A DNA stretch of 36,582 nt. Origin: an uncultured Bacilli bacterium (lineage in GTDB: Bacteria; Bacillota_I; Bacilli_A; RF39; UBA660). Under the pieces are notes generated by a model, which saw only the letters and a program-made list of their open reading frames with translations, had not been told where the DNA came from and did no database searches. Of this stretch, positions 33,815 to 36,582 are shown one piece after another (the stretch's first letter is position 1; each line of letters begins with the position of its first letter). The DNA is taken from assembly GCA_948999435.1 (NCBI GenBank), contig CARJCM010000005.1, positions 1 through 36,582 of the forward strand, in the 5' to 3' direction. Both the position numbers and the translations under genes were made by a program.

Positions 33815-34082
33815 AATTTTCATAACTCATTTGAGTTACATCATAGCCATAAAACTCTAATATGCTTACAGCTTTTCGTGATTTTGTACCTTTAGCACAT
33901 ACTATGAAATATGGTTTGTTCTTTTCTAGTAATGTTTTGTAATTTAACATTAGCTTATCATATGGGATATTAATACTATCAGGGTGATGTTTTTTTTGAT
34001 AGTCAATAGCATTTTGTACATCAATTAATTTCCCCATACTTTTATAATAATTATTTATACTCATTCTTTTCATATTCATCAC
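33813..34082 (-). CDS. Single-domain rhodanese-like protein
   Basis: Small (about 83-89 aa) sulphurtransferase-type domain. It has the LIDVQNAIDY strand-helix (usually LIDVR), a substrate-neutral SINIPYDKL strand and the active loop C62-AKGTKSRKA with the catalytic Cys. Likely role: carrying a persulphide sulphur in the cytosol (family knowledge). The start is uncertain: GTG 34082, ATG 34079, ATG 34073 and ATG 34064 are in frame and none has a strong ribosome binding site. It lies downstream of the metallophosphoesterase, after a terminator. Confidence 0.78.
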   Translation of the reverse strand: MMNMKRMSINNYYKSMGKLIDVQNAIDYQKKHHPDSINIPYDKLMLNYKTLLEKNKPYFIVCAKGTKSRKAVSILEFYGYDVTQMSYEN

Positions 34083-34100
34083 TATAATATTTTATGAGCA

Positions 34101-34133
34101 TATAAAAATAGGACTTATTGTAAAAGCCCTATT
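34101..34133 (-). terminator. Terminator of the metallophosphoesterase gene
   Basis: AATAGGGCTT-TTACAAT-AAGTCCTATT on the - strand, a 10-bp stem with one G-U pair, then TTTATATG. The gene's stop codon lies in the 5' arm. Confidence 0.7.
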
Positions 34134-35046
34134 TTTTTAATTCCCTTGTTAAACATTTTTCAGAAATATATTCAATTTCTGAATATCCTCTATAAAACAT
34201 CCAATCTAATTTTTCTAATATTCCAGTACAACTAGCAAAAGTTTTAAAAGCAGGATTTATAAGTAATTCACTTGTACCACTTAATCTAATAATTCCTCTT
34301 AAGTATTTTGTATCCTCTAAATTTACCTTTTTTCCTGGAGTTATTAACCCTCTATTTTTTTGCCTTAATAAATTTAAAATTAGTTCTATAGGGATAAATT
34401 TAAGCTGAGTACAGCCATTATGATTGTGTCCACCTACACTTAGATTTGCATTATTCAGTAATCCTGCTTCATTTAATGTCATTATTGCTTCTGGATAATG
34501 ACACAAAACTGTATTAGTATTCTCAGGATTTAATTTTGTTAAAAATTCATACCTTTCAACTTCTTTTAATAATATACTAGAATTACCATCTGGTGTATCC
34601 ATTGCATATCTTAACGATGGATTAAATCCACTGATTGTATAGCCCGTACCATCTTTTAAACATTTGGTTTCATTTTCTAATACATTAATTCCTTGATAAC
34701 CTGCTATTTTATCAATAAATCTTTCTTTAAATGTTCGCTCATCTTCTATCCAATTATGATAAATGCTATAATATGCTAAATCATGGCTTCCATAAACGAT
34801 ATAGGTTGGAGCAATATGTCCTAGAAATGCTATTAATTCTAATAATTTACCTGACACTTTTTTTGATAATTTAAAAACGTTTGTTGAATCAATAATATCT
34901 CCTACTAAGTAAATAGCATCATAATTGTTATTTTTAAATTTAGTCATTAAAAGTTCTACTTGTTTTATGTCTTTTTCCGTAAAAATATGTAGGTCAGATA
35001 AAACTAATACTTTTAATCCTTGATTTTCTTTTGTTATTATTTTCAT
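34129..35046 (-). CDS. Calcineurin-like metallophosphoesterase (YkuE-like)
   Basis: 305-aa hydrolase with the dinuclear-metal motif series: DLH (SDLHIF, near residue 18), VGDIID, GSHD, CHYPE and GGHNHNG. The third motif is normally GNHD; here Ser replaces the metal-ligating Asn, which may weaken the second metal site. No signal peptide is seen. YkuE-type relatives act on phosphoesters at the membrane; the substrate here is unknown. ATG 35046 follows AGGAG. It has its own promoter, fused to the coupling-protein terminator, and a terminator at its end. Confidence 0.86.
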   Translation of the reverse strand: MKIITKENQGLKVLVLSDLHIFTEKDIKQVELLMTKFKNNNYDAIYLVGDIIDSTNVFKLSKKVSGKLLELIAFLGHIAPTYIVYGSHDLAYYSIYHNWIEDERTFKERFIDKIAGYQGINVLENETKCLKDGTGYTISGFNPSLRYAMDTPDGNSSILLKEVERYEFLTKLNPENTNTVLCHYPEAIMTLNEAGLLNNANLSVGGHNHNGCTQLKFIPIELILNLLRQKNRGLITPGKKVNLEDTKYLRGIIRLSGTSELLINPAFKTFASCTGILEKLDWMFYRGYSEIEYISEKCLTRELKK

Positions 35047-35072
35047 ATTTATTTTCTCCTAACTGGTTCTAT

Positions 35073-35101
35073 ATTATATTACTTTTATTAAATAAATGCA
35101 A
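35073..35101 (-). promoter_or_regulatory. Promoter of the metallophosphoesterase, fused to the preceding terminator
   Basis: TTGCAT (35101-35096), 17 bases, then TATAAT (35078-35073). The -35 begins in the T-run of the terminator at 35098-35124. Confidence 0.7.
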
Positions 35102-35124
35102 AAAATAGAGGTTTTGCCTCTATT
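35098..35124 (-). terminator. Terminator of the coupling-protein gene
   Basis: AATAGAGG-CAAAA-CCTCTATT (35124-35104), a perfect 8-bp stem, then TTTTGC. It overlaps the gene's last codons. Confidence 0.8.
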
Positions 35125-36582
35125 CATTAAAGAAATCATCAAAGAATTCATCATCGGTTATAACGTTTTCATTTACTATAATACTATCAGCATCAACATT
35201 TATTTTTGGCTTTGATACTTCTTCTTTATTTTGCTTTGGTTCAACTGATATTTTTGGTTCTATAGGTGTATCCTCTAAACTTTCAATTATCTTATTGTCT
35301 GATTTTATAGTATTTTCTTTTGGTATGATTTCTGGTTCTTTTACTTCAGGAACATTAAAAACAAAGTCTTGATTTTCTAATTTTGTCTTATTAGTTACTT
35401 CTGGAGTTTCTTGAACTTGATTATTTGCTTTATTCATTGCTGCTTTTTGTCTGGCTTCTTCTTCATCAAGCTCTTTTAATCTTCTATCTATGTCTTTCAT
35501 CATTGCATCTATATCAGCATCTGATAAACTGCTCATTGGTTTATTAAACATTGGATTGTCACTAAAAGGACTATTCATATTATTAGGTGTCGTTCCCACT
35601 TGATTTACTCCACTTGGCATAGGATTATTAAATGGGTTTGGAGCACTATTAATTGGTTTTGGTCCAAAACTATTTATATTGTTATTATTCATATTATTGT
35701 TAGGACTAAAAGGATTAGCTGTACTTGGAGAAAATGGATTAGCACTTGGTGCTGCTCCAGGATTTGGCATAAATGGATTTGAATTCATTGGATTCATACC
35801 AGATGGTGTGAAGGGATTACCAAAATTATTATTAAATGGACTTGGACTAGTTCCTCCATTGTTTTCTAAGTTGTTCATCATTTGCTTTCTCTTTTCTTCT
35901 GTTACATATTTTTTTACATCAAATAATTCTATTTTTTGAATCTCACGATTTGGATATTCAGCTTCTGTTCTGGTCATACCCCAATCCATTTTAAAATCTG
36001 GTTCTAATTTTGTTTTAAATGGATTTTTACGTAATCTAATTATTATAGCTTCAAATAACTTTAATTTTTGTAAGTCAGAGATAGTTACTAATGGTGTAGA
36101 AGCAGTTTTATCTTTTTCTTTGGATTTTACTTCACCACACATCTTAGATATCTCTTCTAAGGCTGCTAATTCGGTACTAATCAAATAAATGATATTACCA
36201 CAGTTACCTTTAATAATTTCAGCAACTTCTTTACCATATACATCATTTAACTGTGCAAAGTTTTGAATGATAAAGGTAAATCTAATATCCCTTGATCTGG
36301 CAGCCGATACCATAGAGTCAACATCTTTAAGTGGTGGCATATTAGCAAACTCATCTAAAATAAAGTTGGTACGGAATGGCAGTTTTCCACCATTTTCTTG
36401 TGCAACATCAATTAATGTTTCATAACATTGTTTTATAAATATAGTCATTAAAGAATGGTATGTTTTTTTCTCATCATGGATAATCATGAATACCGCAGTT
36501 TTTTCTTTACCAATATCTTCCATCTTGAAATCACTATAAGCTAGCATTTCGCTTAGTGATTCACGTGATGAAAATAATCTTA
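35120..36582 (-). CDS. VirD4/TraG-family type IV coupling protein, C-terminal part (partial)
   Basis: ATPase that delivers DNA-relaxase complexes to a conjugation channel at the membrane. The 486 visible residues continue open past the right edge, so the N-terminal membrane anchor and Walker A are outside the window. Visible are the Walker B region LDEFANMP, the motif AARSRDIRFTFIIQNFAQL...YG, and GNCGNIIYLIS, characteristic of the VirD4/TraG group. A low-complexity tail follows with repeated NPF (NPFTP, NPFMP, two NPFSP, NPFNN) in an Asn/Pro/Ser-rich stretch, then a coiled coil and an acidic end (DDEFFDDFFNE). It suggests an integrated conjugative element to the right of this window. Confidence 0.9.
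   Translation of the reverse strand, partial: RLFSSRESLSEMLAYSDFKMEDIGKEKTAVFMIIHDEKKTYHSLMTIFIKQCYETLIDVAQENGGKLPFRTNFILDEFANMPPLKDVDSMVSAARSRDIRFTFIIQNFAQLNDVYGKEVAEIIKGNCGNIIYLISTELAALEEISKMCGEVKSKEKDKTASTPLVTISDLQKLKLFEAIIIRLRKNPFKTKLEPDFKMDWGMTRTEAEYPNREIQKIELFDVKKYVTEEKRKQMMNNLENNGGTSPSPFNNNFGNPFTPSGMNPMNSNPFMPNPGAAPSANPFSPSTANPFSPNNNMNNNNINSFGPKPINSAPNPFNNPMPSGVNQVGTTPNNMNSPFSDNPMFNKPMSSLSDADIDAMMKDIDRRLKELDEEEARQKAAMNKANNQVQETPEVTNKTKLENQDFVFNVPEVKEPEIIPKENTIKSDNKIIESLEDTPIEPKISVEPKQNKEEVSKPKINVDADSIIVNENVITDDEFFDDFFNE

Noticed and set aside
1..36582. CRISPR arrays, insertion sequences, tRNA or rRNA genes
   Set aside because: No regularly spaced repeats, transposase genes or tRNA/rRNA cores were seen. 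The only long non-coding stretch is rnpB.

Overview
The window is low-GC (AT-rich throughout), uses the standard bacterial code (TGA is a stop in the recU/ponA and spoIIGA/sigE ATGA overlaps), and carries a Firmicutes/Bacilli gene set: PolC plus a second DnaE polymerase, GpsB, RecU-PBP1, a B-type RNase P RNA, SpoIIGA-SigE and RpmG. The short intergenic gaps, AT richness and many unrecognised small proteins suggest an uncultured, streamlined, spore-capable member of the Bacilli (RF39-like). That placement is inference. Only recU, ponA and one 87-residue gene lie on the + strand. Everything else is on the - strand, which is probably the leading strand.

Layout. 1-2510 (-): the start of a partial gene, a helical 397-aa protein, pgsA and a RodZ-like HTH/membrane protein. 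2540-3218 (-): RNase P RNA, whose first bases overlap the end of gpsB. 3314-5110 (-): a 545-aa unknown and a 34-codon ORF. 5265-8425 (+): recU-ponA, giving the recU-ponA/gpsB-rnpB neighbourhood known from Bacillus. 8457-11850 (-): two paralogous HExxH proteins downstream of spoIIGA-sigE. 11926-12014 (-): a candidate small structured RNA. 12089-21026 (-): polC, an unknown gene, then dnaE, so both replicative polymerase subunits are clustered. 21115-26967 (-): an unknown gene, an M14 carboxypeptidase, a VanY-type LD/DD-carboxypeptidase, efp, a 61-aa basic protein, rpmG and a class B PBP. 27056-27319 (+): a YqfT-like small protein. 27358-34082 (-): an SGNH hydrolase, an unknown, endonuclease IV (nfo), a prepilin, a GntR/ABC-2 transporter operon and a rhodanese. 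34129-36582 (-): a metallophosphoesterase and the C-terminal part of a VirD4/TraG-type coupling protein that runs off the window, hinting at a conjugative element beyond the edge.

How it fits together. Cell-envelope work dominates: PgsA (phospholipid), GpsB, PBP1, a class B PBP, two wall peptidases without signal peptides, and the RodZ-like protein. Replication and repair follow (PolC, DnaE, RecU, Nfo), then the first mother-cell step of sporulation (SpoIIGA/pro-SigE).

The most notable structural signals are these. (1) Rho-independent terminators are repeatedly fused to the next gene's sigma-A promoter, with the -35 box in or beside the U-tract (six sites). (2) The tandem metalloprotease-like genes each carry a copy of the same terminator/promoter joint. 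(3) PolC has a duplicated OB-fold and a roughly 100-residue insertion. (4) There is a compact candidate sRNA between polC and spoIIGA. I did not find a complete, clearly novel multi-gene system. The tandem HExxH pair beside spoIIGA-sigE is the best candidate for undescribed biology.
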